A stretch of DNA of 64,000 nt. Origin: Bacillus sp. FJAT-49736 (GTDB lineage Bacteria > Bacillota > Bacilli > Bacillales > Bacillaceae_C). Under the pieces are notes generated by a model, which was given only the letters and a program-made list of their open reading frames with translations, was not told where the DNA came from and did not search any database. Both the position numbers and the translations under genes were made by a program. Where the stretch lies: assembly GCF_018343615.1 (NCBI RefSeq), contig NZ_JAGYPI010000001.1, positions 62,001-126,000 on the forward strand, read 5' to 3'. This document shows, piece by piece, positions 25,441 through 33,837 of the stretch; within the stretch, counting starts at the first letter, position 1; each line of letters opens with the position of its first letter.

Positions 25441-26202
25441 ATGAAAAGTGAAGCGATTTATGTAAAAGGGTTAAAAAAATCCTTTAAAGACAAGGCAGTC
25501 TTAAAGGGGGGGGATTTTGAGGTGCGGCGTGGTGAAATTTTCGCACTGCTGGGCTCGAATGGTGCTGGCAAGACGACGACAGTTAACATCCTTTCGACAC
25601 TGATGAAGCCTGATAGCGGCGAAGTATGTATCTACGACTATGACGTCCAGCGTCAACCGGATCATGTTCGCCAGAGCATCAGCCTGACAGGGCAATTCGC
25701 AGCTTTAGACGGCATGCATACTGGGCGGGAAAACCTGATTATGATTGCCAAGTTGCGGGGAGTTTCCAACCCAGCACAAGTCGCCGACAATTTACTGACA
25801 AGATTCAGTCTGACCGATGCCGCCAACCGCCGGGCAGACCAATATTCCGGCGGGATGAAGCGCCGCCTTGACATCGCAATGAGCCTGATTGGGAAGCCGG
25901 CAGTCATTTTTCTCGACGAACCAACGACAGGGCTGGATCCCGAAGCGCGGATTGAAGTCTGGGATACCATCAAGGAGCTTGCCGGCGGCGGCACGACCAT
26001 CTTGCTGACGACCCAGTATCTGGAGGAAGCCGAACAACTGGCGGATCGTATCGCCATCCTGCATGGAGGGAAAATCATCACTACCGGTACTCTTAATGAA
26101 CTCAAAGAAATGTTCCCACCGACGAAAGTAGAGTACATTGAAAAACAGCCGACACTAGAGGAAATTTTCCTTGCAATCATCGGCAAAAAGGAGGAAATCT
26201 AA
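25441..26202 (+). CDS. ABC transporter ATP-binding protein (DrrA-like)
   Basis: This is a 253-residue ATPase of the drug-export ABC-2 type. It has Walker A GSNGAGKTTT (about residues 38-47), signature YSGGMKRRLDIAMSL (about 134-148), Walker B VIFLDEPTTGLDPEAR and the switch region LLTTQYLEEAEQLADRIAI, where glutamine replaces the usual histidine as in the DrrA subgroup. It pairs with the permease that starts at the next base after its stop. The base composition is visibly richer in G and C than the flanking genes, hinting at acquisition from elsewhere. AAGGAGGAAAAAAGT precedes the ATG. Confidence 0.94.
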   Translation: MKSEAIYVKGLKKSFKDKAVLKGGDFEVRRGEIFALLGSNGAGKTTTVNILSTLMKPDSGEVCIYDYDVQRQPDHVRQSISLTGQFAALDGMHTGRENLIMIAKLRGVSNPAQVADNLLTRFSLTDAANRRADQYSGGMKRRLDIAMSLIGKPAVIFLDEPTTGLDPEARIEVWDTIKELAGGGTTILLTTQYLEEAEQLADRIAILHGGKIITTGTLNELKEMFPPTKVEYIEKQPTLEEIFLAIIGKKEEI

Positions 26203-26952
26203 ATGAAAAGCAAAACAAGTGTATTACTAGGTCGTTTAATGCGTAACATCATGCGCAGTCCGGATACAATTATTACGGTGGCAATTACGCCAATTATGAT
26301 GATGCTTTTGTTTGTCTACGTATTTGGCGGCGCCATCAAGACAGGCACGGAAAACTACGTCAATTATTTATTGCCGGGAATCTTGCTGATCGCTATCGCA
26401 TCTGGGGTCGCTTACACTTCCCTGCGCTTGTTTAATGATGTTAAGAGTGGGCTGATGGCGCGTTTCATAACCATGCCTATCAAGCGTTCGTCGGTATTGT
26501 GGGCTCACGTTTTGACTTCTCTTGTTTCCAATGGGCTTACTCTTGTGGTGGTATTCCTTGTCGCTCTCTTAATGGGCTTCCGTTCCAATGCTAATATCCT
26601 GGATTGGCTTGCGGTTGCTGGGATACTTGGGTTGTTTACACTGGCACTGACATGGCTGGCGATTATTCCCGGATTAACAGCGAAGTCTATGGAAGGGGCG
26701 ACAGCCTACTCGTACCCGTTGATATTCCTGCCGTTTATCAGTTCGGCCTTTGTCCCCACGGAAACCATGCCAAAAATTGTCCGTGTGTTCGCTGAGAACC
26801 AGCCAGTGACATCAATCATCAATACGATTCGTGCTCTCTTGTATGAAGGTCCTGTTGGCAACGGTATCTGGATGGCACTTGCCTGGTGCGTCGGCATCAT
26901 GGTCATCGCTTACTTCTTCGCCAATAAACAATTTAAACGCCAGTTAGGGTAA
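26203..26952 (+). CDS. ABC-2 type transporter permease
   Basis: This is a 249-residue membrane protein with six predicted segments. Typical DrrB-type parts are ITPIMMMLLFVYVFGGAI (TM1), LLPGILLIAIASGVAYTSLR (TM2), LALTWLAIIPGLTAKSMEGA (TM4) and FISSAFVPTETMPKIVRVFA before the last segments. With the ATPase just upstream (zero-gap coupling) it forms an exporter, perhaps for drugs or lipids; the substrate is unknown. AAAAGGAGG lies at the end of the upstream gene. Confidence 0.92.
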   Translation: MKSKTSVLLGRLMRNIMRSPDTIITVAITPIMMMLLFVYVFGGAIKTGTENYVNYLLPGILLIAIASGVAYTSLRLFNDVKSGLMARFITMPIKRSSVLWAHVLTSLVSNGLTLVVVFLVALLMGFRSNANILDWLAVAGILGLFTLALTWLAIIPGLTAKSMEGATAYSYPLIFLPFISSAFVPTETMPKIVRVFAENQPVTSIINTIRALLYEGPVGNGIWMALAWCVGIMVIAYFFANKQFKRQLG

Positions 26953-27068
26953 ATCCACTATTATGGGATTAGACGTATCAATGGTCAACCGCTGCGATGA
27001 CATGGAAGGCTGCTAACATGCTGAAGCATAACAATGACCGAAATAATGGAAAACATCAAAACTAAAGG

Positions 27069-27116
27069 AACTATGGATTACATTTTAGGTGGAATGTGAT
27101 TCATAGTTTTTTGATG
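27069..27116 (+). terminator. Terminator after the ABC genes
   Basis: AACTATG(G)AT.ACATT / AATGTGAT.CATAGTT stem followed by TTTTTT. A second hairpin, AAAGAGAGAA / TTCTCTCTTT (27133-27155), lies just behind it. Confidence 0.8.
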
Positions 27117-27195
27117 TAGTAAGGCGTACGAAAAGAGAGAATTCTTCTCTCTTTAATCGAAAGTAAGTTTTTGGAATAATCTATTTAAAAAAAAC

Positions 27196-27256
27196 GTGAT
27201 TTTAATCGATGAAGGATTAACCCTTTTTTTGTTGAAATTATTAAGGTAACGATTCC
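27196..27256 (+). repeat. Dispersed hairpin-plus-tail repeat copy
   Basis: TTTTAATCGATGAAGGATTA hairpin with degraded outer pairs, then TTTTTTTGTTGAAATTATTA and AGGTAACGATT tail. Confidence 0.6.
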
Positions 27257-27399
27257 ATTAATTTTAATACATAATACCGATGGATTTATAAAGATTTTAG
27301 TATGGAACAAACTACCTTTATTTTACCTTTTCAAGAATAATTTATCTTATTTCACTATGCAGATTGGTTAAATGTTGAAAAAACATTTTTAAAAATTCA

Positions 27400-27430
27400 T
27401 TGACATTAAACTAGGTTTAACCTTTATCTT
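27400..27430 (+). promoter_or_regulatory. MerR-type promoter with 19-bp spacer
   Basis: TTGACA (27400-27405) and TATCTT (27425-27430) are 19 bp apart, the long spacing that MerR activators correct. The palindrome TTAAAC-TAG-GTTTAA (27406-27420) fills the spacer. A MerR gene is second in the downstream operon, so autoregulation is likely. Confidence 0.8.
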
Positions 27431-27464
27431 AAAATATGAAAATATGATTAAAGGAGTGATTTTG

Positions 27465-28292
27465 ATGTTTCGTTGGGATGGAGGATTTATCATGGTGGAC
27501 GGTCACAAGTTTGAGGAAGCGATCCAATGGTATCAGGATTTTTTGGGTTGGGAGTGTCTAGATTCCATCACAACTTGGGTTGGTAGAAAGGGCTTTATGA
27601 AACTACCAAGATCGGGTATGGTCACCATTAAATCGTTTGAAGGGGAGTATGATCACTTCAGGTCCCCGGAAACGGAAGGGAACGTCAAGCTAGTATTTGT
27701 TACATATGATTTGGATGAAACAAGAAATTATTTAGTAGAAAAAGGTGTACAAACCTTCGCTATAAATGTATTGCCTAATGGACAAAGGTACTGTGACATC
27801 CTATCTTTTGACAATACAAAATTAACGATAGCGGAAGAACAAAAGCTGGAGGATAACAATGTGTACCCACCTTCTGGAATCATTGGTTTTGGAAATGTAA
27901 ATACCATCATCCATGTAAAAGATCCTGTGAATTCTGCTGAGTGGTATGAAAAGAATCTTGGCTTTAATATAGTAGAGGTAAATGCCGAGAAGGGTTATGC
28001 CCATTTACAAACAGAAGATGCCTATTATAGAAATGTACTGGGTCAACCATTCTGGGATAATATTTGGCTGCTGCATGGTAAAGACATTTGTGTGGAAAAA
28101 CCGAATGATAATAAAGCGAGAGCATATTATGATATCCGACCAGAAGTTTTCTTTGAAGAATATAACAAGCTGATTCAAAAGGGTATCAAGCCTTCAGAAA
28201 TTGCCGGGGATCCAATCAATGGCTGGGGAGGATTCCATATCTATGATCCAGATAATAACCGTATAAATATTTGGTCATACAAGGCAAATTAA
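27465..28292 (+). CDS. Two-domain VOC family protein
   Basis: This is a 275-residue protein with two glyoxalase-like modules. The first starts around FEEAIQWYQDFLGWECLD and ends with ILSFDNTKLTIAEE; the second starts around VNSAEWYEKNLGFNIVEVNA and ends with HIYDPDNNRINIWSY. The metal ligands of classical members are only partly obvious, so it may bind a ligand rather than catalyse. AAAGGAG is 8 nt before ATG 27465; an upstream in-frame ATG at 27444 has no site. It is co-transcribed with the MerR gene 21 nt downstream from a MerR-type promoter. Confidence 0.85.
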   Translation: MFRWDGGFIMVDGHKFEEAIQWYQDFLGWECLDSITTWVGRKGFMKLPRSGMVTIKSFEGEYDHFRSPETEGNVKLVFVTYDLDETRNYLVEKGVQTFAINVLPNGQRYCDILSFDNTKLTIAEEQKLEDNNVYPPSGIIGFGNVNTIIHVKDPVNSAEWYEKNLGFNIVEVNAEKGYAHLQTEDAYYRNVLGQPFWDNIWLLHGKDICVEKPNDNKARAYYDIRPEVFFEEYNKLIQKGIKPSEIAGDPINGWGGFHIYDPDNNRINIWSYKAN

Positions 28293-28313
28293 ATAAGTAA
28301 AGCGGAGGTACAT

Positions 28314-29075
28314 ATGCATCTTACCATACAGGAATTTTCAAAAAGGACAGGACTGCCTCCCAGTAAGCTTAGATTTTATGATAAAAAAGGTTTGCTTCAG
28401 CCATCTACCCGTTTAGAAAATGGTTACAGAGCCTATTCGATAGACCAAATTGATTTGGCAAAAATGATTGATTCACTTAGAAATGCAGATATTTCCATCA
28501 AAGAGATACAACTCTATTGTGATGCTGATGAGCAGAAGAAACGAAAGATGCTAGAAAGATGGAAAAAAGAGATAGACAAAAGGATGGAAGTACTGCATGC
28601 CGCAAAAAAATATGTAGGCGGTATTAATGTAGAAAACAACCAAACCATTTTACTTTCTAAATGGGAAAAGGAAAAGTGCATAGTATGGCAGAGGTTTGAA
28701 TCAGAGAGGGGCCCGCATCCTTTTCGGGAACATTTTTTGACTGCAAGAAATTACTTAGAAAACATTGTAACTTTATGTTCAGAAGACATATATGTAAAAA
28801 CCGAACAGATTACCAAGAATAAGATAATTGGAGAAGTAGGTTTTGCGGTCGATGGCAGCATGGATTTAAAGGAAAATGAGTGCATGCGACTGGAAAGAAT
28901 TCCTCCCGGTTTATATGCAGTCATGCAAGATTGCCGGGCTGACGATGCATTCCTTTGCTTTTCTTATATTCAAATGGTCATACGTTTTGGGTTTCAACCA
29001 GCAGGAAACAAGATGGAGAGATACTCTAATATAGATTCGGAAATCTTTGATTATTTAATACCGTTGATACAATAA
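28314..29075 (+). CDS. MerR family transcriptional regulator
   Basis: This is a 253-residue regulator. The N-terminal HTH and wing read IQEFSKRTGLPPSKLRFYD and LENGYRAYSIDQIDLAKMI (about residues 4-50), followed by a dimerisation helix with KKEIDKRMEVLHAAKK. The C-terminal 130 residues look like a GyrI-type ligand domain. It is probably an activator of its own operon through the 19-bp-spacer promoter at 27400. GGAGGTACAT precedes the ATG. Confidence 0.91.
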   Translation: MHLTIQEFSKRTGLPPSKLRFYDKKGLLQPSTRLENGYRAYSIDQIDLAKMIDSLRNADISIKEIQLYCDADEQKKRKMLERWKKEIDKRMEVLHAAKKYVGGINVENNQTILLSKWEKEKCIVWQRFESERGPHPFREHFLTARNYLENIVTLCSEDIYVKTEQITKNKIIGEVGFAVDGSMDLKENECMRLERIPPGLYAVMQDCRADDAFLCFSYIQMVIRFGFQPAGNKMERYSNIDSEIFDYLIPLIQ

Positions 29076-29095
29076 AATACATCATCAAAAAATGC

Positions 29096-29130
29096 ACCCC
29101 CACTTGTTAAAACAAATGGGGGTTTTAATA
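29096..29130 (+). terminator. Rho-independent terminator
   Basis: ACCCCCA(C)TTGT / ACAA(A)TGGGGGT stem followed by TTT, 20 nt after the MerR stop. Confidence 0.85.
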
Positions 29131-29385
29131 TCGAATCTTTTATTATATTTTAATGACCCATCAATCTAAGCAAGAAATAGGGAACGTAGGTAGGGGGGGC
29201 GGACAGCAGAAATGACAAAATCAAATATGAAAAAATTAAAACTATCACAATTATATAATCAAGCACATTTTTGAAATTCTCGTTGGATTTAGGACAACCG
29301 TTGTGCCAGCATTCTTCTAACAACATATTTTATACGGAAACGCTTCTCGATCGAAAGTGTTATCAATACAAAAGGAGTTGTTTGT
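29131..29385. other. Intergenic region with a possible sporulation-type promoter box
   Basis: CATATTTTA (29324-29332), about 55 nt before the next gene, resembles the -10 box of sigma-K promoters (CATAnnnTA), but a convincing -35 AC element is not clear. An imperfect palindrome CTCGATCGAAAG follows. Regulation in the mother cell is only a suggestion. Confidence 0.25.
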
Positions 29386-29853
29386 ATGGGTTTGAGCTTT
29401 CTTGGTCTTACAACAGGTCCATTCCGTGTTCCTAGTAAAGTGAGTGGGGATCCGGTTGGAACTAATCCCGACACCGTTCTTGTGGAGGTAATGAATCCTA
29501 CACTCACAGATTTGGAAGCGGAATTTTTCGCGGATTTTGGTACTGAACCAGGTAGTCCTTTAACACATGTTATTCCATCCGGTGTTATCACTTTTCCTGC
29601 TGATAGTCTCACTACGCTCGTAGTGCCTGTTACTTTTGTACCGGGACAAGTCGTTCGTGTATCAATGACAGGTGACGTAAGCACAAATGGGACATTACTA
29701 GAAGTTGAAGTGGTTGGTATACGCTCATCAGATAATATGAATGAGCCAACTATGTTCTTCCGTCATCACGATTTATTTCCAACAAACAATATTATCAGTC
29801 CAACGTTAGCTGGTGCTCGCTCTAGTAATAGACAATGGATTTTATCAAAGTAA
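29386..29853 (+). CDS. Hypothetical beta-rich, surface-type protein
   Basis: This is a 155-residue protein rich in Thr, Val, Pro and Gly, with almost no lysine until the end. The pattern of alternating hydrophobic residues (TVLVEVMNPTLTDLEAEFF, TTLVVPVTFVPGQVVRVSM, TLLEVEVVGIRSS) predicts a single beta-sandwich. There is no signal peptide. It ends RSSNRQWILSK. The composition recalls spore-surface or filament-type proteins of Bacillus, but I cannot name a family. AAAAGGAG is 8 nt before the ATG and a very strong terminator follows, so it is an independent unit. Confidence 0.7.
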   Translation: MGLSFLGLTTGPFRVPSKVSGDPVGTNPDTVLVEVMNPTLTDLEAEFFADFGTEPGSPLTHVIPSGVITFPADSLTTLVVPVTFVPGQVVRVSMTGDVSTNGTLLEVEVVGIRSSDNMNEPTMFFRHHDLFPTNNIISPTLAGARSSNRQWILSK

Positions 29854-29867
29854 AATAACATCATGGT

Positions 29868-29899
29868 GGAGATGAGATCATAATCTCATCTCCTTTTTT
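29868..29899 (+). terminator. Rho-independent terminator
   Basis: Perfect 11-bp stem GGAGATGAGAT / ATCTCATCTCC (29868-29878 / 29883-29893) followed by TTTTTT. Confidence 0.95.
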
Positions 29900-30374
29900 A
29901 CATATGGTCCTAAAAATAGGGATACAGCGAAAATAAAGAAATCTCATTTAGAGTATTAATTAAACAAAACATTCCTCTAATAATTGGAGAGACACAATTA
30001 AATGAGAAAAGATAAAATAAAGTGGGAAGTAATAAAGATATAGCAACAAACTAGTGATAAGAATGTTTTCATTAGTTTTAGGTGAAACTGGGCTTAATCT
30101 GTACAGTAGGAATTAAAAAAATGTTAATTAAAGGATTCTACTAGGCTAATAGAGCAGGATTGTCTCCTATAAAAATTGTATATATATGATGATATTGATA
30201 AAGAAGGGGGATCTTAGAAAAAACTTTGCTGTTAATTGTAATTCTATAAGTAGAAGAGAACCATCGTATTGCTCCATTTTTTCGAAAAGATAACTTTTTA
30301 TATGTAAAGAAAACTAGGGTTTAGAGTGAAATTTAAACAAAACCAACAATAATAAAAACAAAAAGGAGTCAGTT
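29900..30374. other. Long intergenic region with a diverged repeat
   Basis: About 30118-30215 resembles the 7335-7425 region (GCTAATAGAGCAGGATTG, then ATAAAAATTG and a GAAGGGG motif), so both are copies of one degenerate element. No coding remnant is recognised here. Confidence 0.45.
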
Positions 30375-30647
30375 ATGTGCCGAAACATTCGAACATTATT
30401 TAACTTCGACCCACCAGCTACCGATGAAGAGATTCATGCAGCATCCCTTCAGTACGTCAGAAAGATAACGGGTTATAACAAGCCCTCAAAGGCCAACGAG
30501 GAGGCATTTAATCGTGCAGTCAATGAAATTGCAATGATTTCGAGAGATCTTTTGAATACAATGGTAACTAATGCCGAGCCACGCAATCGGGAGATCGAAG
30601 CTGAGCGTGCTCGGACCAAAGCAGCTAAAAGATATGGAACAAATTAG
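30375..30647 (+). CDS. DUF2277 domain-containing protein
   Basis: This is a 90-residue protein with the DUF2277 hallmark at its start, MCRNIRTLFNFDPPATDEEI, and the conserved LQYVRKITGYNKPSKANEEA region. It is small, cytoplasmic and helical, and of unknown function, found across soil bacteria. Length matches the family. AAAAGGAG lies 7 nt before the ATG. It is a single-gene unit. Confidence 0.93.
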   Translation: MCRNIRTLFNFDPPATDEEIHAASLQYVRKITGYNKPSKANEEAFNRAVNEIAMISRDLLNTMVTNAEPRNREIEAERARTKAAKRYGTN

Positions 30648-30799
30648 AGGAATGAGAAAAGAGAAAGCTCCTACTAATTTTTCATTTCCGCAATCGTGCA
30701 CGTTTGCATTAAAAATGGCATTATTGATATGCCTCTATACATTTAGTACATTGATTTTGTTAAGATAAAAAATAACGAAGAATTTCTATTAATCTTACA

Positions 30800-30827
30800 G
30801 GGCATTTCTCTACAAGGAATGCCTTTT
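30800..30827 (+). terminator. Rho-independent terminator
   Basis: GGCATT / AATGCC stem (30801-30806 / 30818-30823) followed by TTTT. Confidence 0.65.
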
Positions 30828-30940
30828 CAAATTGAAGTAAAGGTGCAGCTTCATAAATAAAAATTCATTATCCAAATACGCACAAAAGAACATATATTCG
30901 TGTTACAATTTTCCTAATGTTGCAAATTGGGAGGGAGAAC

Positions 30941-31978
30941 GTGAAATTAAAAAGGATTAACATACAAGAGCGTATGATGCATTATAATGTAGCAGGTTTA
31001 AGTCTTACATTAATGGATAATGGTCAAGTCAGTAATATAGAAAACTACGGTTTACTAGAGGCAGGCAGTAATCAAAGCATTAACAGCAATTCTGTTTTTA
31101 GTGCTTGTTCCATTAGTAAGTTTTTAACAGGAATGCTAGTTATGAAATTAGTGGAACAAGGTCTTCTAGATTTAGATAAGGATGTAAATAATAGACTTGT
31201 ATCGTGGAAAGTACCTGACAATGAATTAACGAAAAATAAAAAAGTCACCTTACGAAACTTGCTTAGTCATCAATCTGGAATTATAGACCCTGAAAATAGT
31301 TTCTCTGAATTTAATTCCAATATGGGTGTTCCTTCCATGAATAGAATATTAGAGGGAAGAACCTCTTACTGTAAGGTTCCAATAGAAGTAAAGTATGAGC
31401 CGGAGAGTGAATTTCACTATTCAGATGCAGGCTTTTGTGTCATTCAGGTATTAATAGAAGATGTTACTCATAAACCTTTCCAACAAGTTGTAAACGAATT
31501 AATATTTGAACCATTAAATATGGAAAAAAGTTTAATGGTTACGGATATAACAGAATTGGGAAAAGAAAACTTTTCTTGTGGTCACAACAAAAATGGCGAA
31601 ATAGTAGTTGGAAAATATCCTATCTATCCCTATCCAGCGGCTTGTGGACTTTGGACAACCTCAACAAACTTAGCCCTACTGGTACTAGAATTGATGAATG
31701 CATTAAAAGGAAAAAGTAAGATTGGGATTTCTGCAATATTAGCAAAAGAAATGATAACTCCACAAAGGGGAAAGCATTGGACTGGATTAGGAGTATTTTT
31801 AAATGAAATAGAGAAGGAATGTGAAATTACATCACTGGGTTGGGGGGTAGGGTTCCAATGCATGATGGTGGCGTTTCCGTATTTAGAAAAAGGTGTAGTG
31901 ATAATGACGAATACAGAATTGGGTGTTCATCAAATGGACGGGATAATTGGAGAAATATATAGATCCCTTGTGTATTAA
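30941..31978 (+). CDS. Serine hydrolase, beta-lactamase class C/PBP4-like family
   Basis: This is a 345-residue protein. It has the SxxK catalytic motif in ACSISKFLTGMLVMK (about residues 56-70), HQSGI typical of class C-like esterases, YSDAGFC in the YxN position and GLGVFLNE/LGWGVGF near the HxG region. There is no signal peptide, so it is probably cytoplasmic, like EstB-type esterases and peptidases. GTG 30941 with GGGAGGG 5 nt upstream is preferred; ATG 30917 has no site and lies near a TACAAT -10 box. The GNAT-like frame that follows overlaps or abuts its end. Confidence 0.86.
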   Translation: MKLKRINIQERMMHYNVAGLSLTLMDNGQVSNIENYGLLEAGSNQSINSNSVFSACSISKFLTGMLVMKLVEQGLLDLDKDVNNRLVSWKVPDNELTKNKKVTLRNLLSHQSGIIDPENSFSEFNSNMGVPSMNRILEGRTSYCKVPIEVKYEPESEFHYSDAGFCVIQVLIEDVTHKPFQQVVNELIFEPLNMEKSLMVTDITELGKENFSCGHNKNGEIVVGKYPIYPYPAACGLWTTSTNLALLVLELMNALKGKSKIGISAILAKEMITPQRGKHWTGLGVFLNEIEKECEITSLGWGVGFQCMMVAFPYLEKGVVIMTNTELGVHQMDGIIGEIYRSLVY

Positions 31979-32009
31979 GATAGGAACATTTAATTATGGG
32001 GGGAGCATA

Positions 32010-32423
32010 ATACGAATAGCTGTTGCTGAATTAACTCATACACCTAAAGTCGTGTCCTTTTTCAAAAACCATTTAGAACGGAATAACAGTGCGGTTTATT
32101 CTGAAGAGTTTTTATGTCCACTCGGAATCAAAGCGGCTATAAAAAGAAAACAAATGATAGTGGCAATAGTCGATGGTCAAGTAGTAGGCGCTTTTCGATA
32201 TTATAGAAAGAAAACGACCAAGACCATTTCTCTTTATCAATTTGCAATATGTGAAAAGTATCGCGGTCAAGGTTTGTTAAAAAAGATGTTAGAAACTATT
32301 AATGATATACCAATAATTGCGTTATGCCCAACAGAATCGGGATTTAATGACTATTTTTGGAAAACAGGTTGGCATCTGCAAGCGCATAATCCGGAATTTA
32401 ATAGGTGGCATTTTAATGAATAA
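32010..32423 (+). CDS. GNAT family N-acetyltransferase with non-standard start
   Basis: About 138 residues. The acetyl-CoA loop is CEKYRGQGLLKKMLE, preceded by IVAIVDGQVVGAFRYYR and followed by ESGFNDYFWKTGWH. A clear GGGGGGAG ribosome site (31998-32005) leads to codon ATA at 32010 followed by CGAATAGCT, where ATG would be expected. The only standard in-frame start is TTG 31947, inside the preceding gene and without a site. The gene may use ATA weakly, be translated by coupling from the serine-hydrolase gene, or be losing function. Substrate unknown. Confidence 0.68.
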   Translation: MRIAVAELTHTPKVVSFFKNHLERNNSAVYSEEFLCPLGIKAAIKRKQMIVAIVDGQVVGAFRYYRKKTTKTISLYQFAICEKYRGQGLLKKMLETINDIPIIALCPTESGFNDYFWKTGWHLQAHNPEFNRWHFNE

Positions 32424-32439
32424 TTTCTTAAATAGAATA

Positions 32440-32473
32440 AAAATCAAGGGCATCAAGTAAGCCCTTGATTTTT
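32440..32473 (+). terminator. Terminator (both directions possible)
   Basis: AAATCAAGGGC / GCCCTTGATTT stem followed by TTATAT. It separates this unit from the convergent lipoprotein gene. Confidence 0.88.
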
Positions 32474-32529
32474 ATATAAATAGCAACAAGTTAGAAAAAA
32501 CGAATAACTTTTAATAGACTTTTTTTACT

Positions 32530-32892
32530 TCACTCTAGATGTTTAAAGTTTTTATCCTCTTTACCTTTCATTGGGGCAACTCCATATTGGGTAATATCCT
32601 TATTCTTTGATTGATAATCATACTTGTAATAATAGACCACGTTTCTTTCATCATTAAATTTCACTTGAATTGCGTATGGTCCTCCCATTTTACTCGCACC
32701 AGTTGATTGATATTCCACATCCACGTGAAATTCATTTTCCTTATATCCTTCAGATATTAAATAGTTCACCACTTTCTGTTTAACAGATTCCTCTGTTTCA
32801 GGCTTTTTGGAAAACATATTACAACCTGTAGTGAAGACACCGATAATTAAAACCAAGAAAAGAAAAAATGGCCACTTTGTTAAAATTTTCAT
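32530..32892 (-). CDS. DUF3139-like small lipoprotein
   Basis: This is a 120-residue protein with a lipoprotein signal ending in VFTTGC (Cys about residue 24), followed by KKPETEESVKQKVVNYLISE and a beta-rich end with PYAIQVKFNDERNVVYYYKY. The signal plus 'YL..EGY' layout resembles DUF3139 proteins of Bacillus, small extracytoplasmic proteins of unknown role. Two ATGs follow AAAGGAGAAGC; the second (32892) has the better spacing of 7 nt, the first is 32895. Confidence 0.75.
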   Translation of the reverse strand: MKILTKWPFFLFLVLIIGVFTTGCNMFSKKPETEESVKQKVVNYLISEGYKENEFHVDVEYQSTGASKMGGPYAIQVKFNDERNVVYYYKYDYQSKNKDITQYGVAPMKGKEDKNFKHLE

Positions 32893-33211
32893 CATGCTTC
32901 TCCTTTAATTTCCAGGGTTCATATAAAAATAGTAACGTTAATAATTGTTTATTTTATCGGTCTTAAGTCTTAATCGACCTTACCGCAATAATTATTGAGT
33001 ATTGCAGGATGCTAATACACCGTGTACTTATACAGGTGTATAGGTACATATAACAAATCCCATTTTAAATAATTATGTAACTGGTCAAAAGTAAAAAAGA
33101 TTACGGAAGAAGAAGGTGGAAGGAAAGAGGAAGGAATTTTTAACCAAAAACAAGAATACATTATTTAGAAATTTGATATAAAGGCAGTTATTGTAAAGTG
33201 GGGGGATTGAA
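32893..33211. other. Intergenic region, no gene seen
   Basis: It contains an inverted repeat TACACC / GGTGTA (about 33016-33041) and a purine-rich stretch before the DinB gene. No coding remnant or clear promoter was found. Confidence 0.35.
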
Positions 33212-33691
33212 TTGGAGGAGTTAATGAAAGAATATGCATTAGGATATTCCATGCTTCGGGAAGCCATTGAAGGATTAACCGAGGAAGAGCTTCGTTACAA
33301 GCCAGCACCGGACAAATGGAGTATACATGAAATAATCATACATGTAACGGATTCCGAGATCTCGTCCACATCTAGGTTGAAAAAAGTATTAGCGGAGGAT
33401 GAGCCGATTCTGATTTCATTTGACCAAGACGCATGGGCTAATAACTTGGGGTATGATTTGTTGGACCGTGAACAGTATTTGCTTCTTTTCAAACTCCTGC
33501 GTTCCAGTATGCAGCCTATCCTAGATCATCTAACTTATGAACAAAATAAGCGAGTGGGGGTATATGTGGATCAGGGACGGTTTACTTTTAAGCAATTGCT
33601 GGGATACCGAGTACAACACGTCCGCGATCACCTTGATCAAATTGAGCGGGTAAAGAAGGCGTATCAAGAGAAACAAAATCTATTAAACTAA
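33212..33691 (+). CDS. DinB/YfiT family putative metalloenzyme
   Basis: This is a 159-residue four-helix-bundle protein. It contains LTEEELRYKPAPDKWSIHEI (about residues 21-40), a second histidine in IIHVTDSE and a third in VQHVRDHLDQIERV near the end, the three-histidine pattern of the DinB/YfiT fold. Such proteins include thiol-dependent transferases (bacillithiol S-transferases) and many of unknown role. The start is TTG 33212 after GGGGGATTGAA. A copy of the hairpin repeat follows and can terminate it. Confidence 0.88.
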   Translation: MEELMKEYALGYSMLREAIEGLTEEELRYKPAPDKWSIHEIIIHVTDSEISSTSRLKKVLAEDEPILISFDQDAWANNLGYDLLDREQYLLLFKLLRSSMQPILDHLTYEQNKRVGVYVDQGRFTFKQLLGYRVQHVRDHLDQIERVKKAYQEKQNLLN

Positions 33692-33706
33692 ATAGTATAG
33701 CAGGTA

Positions 33707-33765
33707 GCGTTATTCAAGAAGGATGAACGCTTATTTTGTTGAAGTTACTAAACTAACGAAGTACG
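33707..33765 (+). repeat. Dispersed hairpin-plus-tail repeat copy
   Basis: GCGTTATTC / GGATGAACGC hairpin (33707-33730), TTATTTTGTTGAAGTTACTA and AACTAACGAAG tail, close to the 3957-4020 copy. Confidence 0.7.
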
Positions 33766-33837
33766 TTAATTGGAAAATCATTATCATAGGGGAATTTTAT
33801 ATTATAAAATTTTTACTTTTAGAAAGAAGGATTGAAT

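Noticed and set aside
30571-30768. Plus-strand open frame of 65 codons
   Set aside because: It overlaps most of the DUF2277 gene in another frame and has no ribosome site or recognisable sequence.
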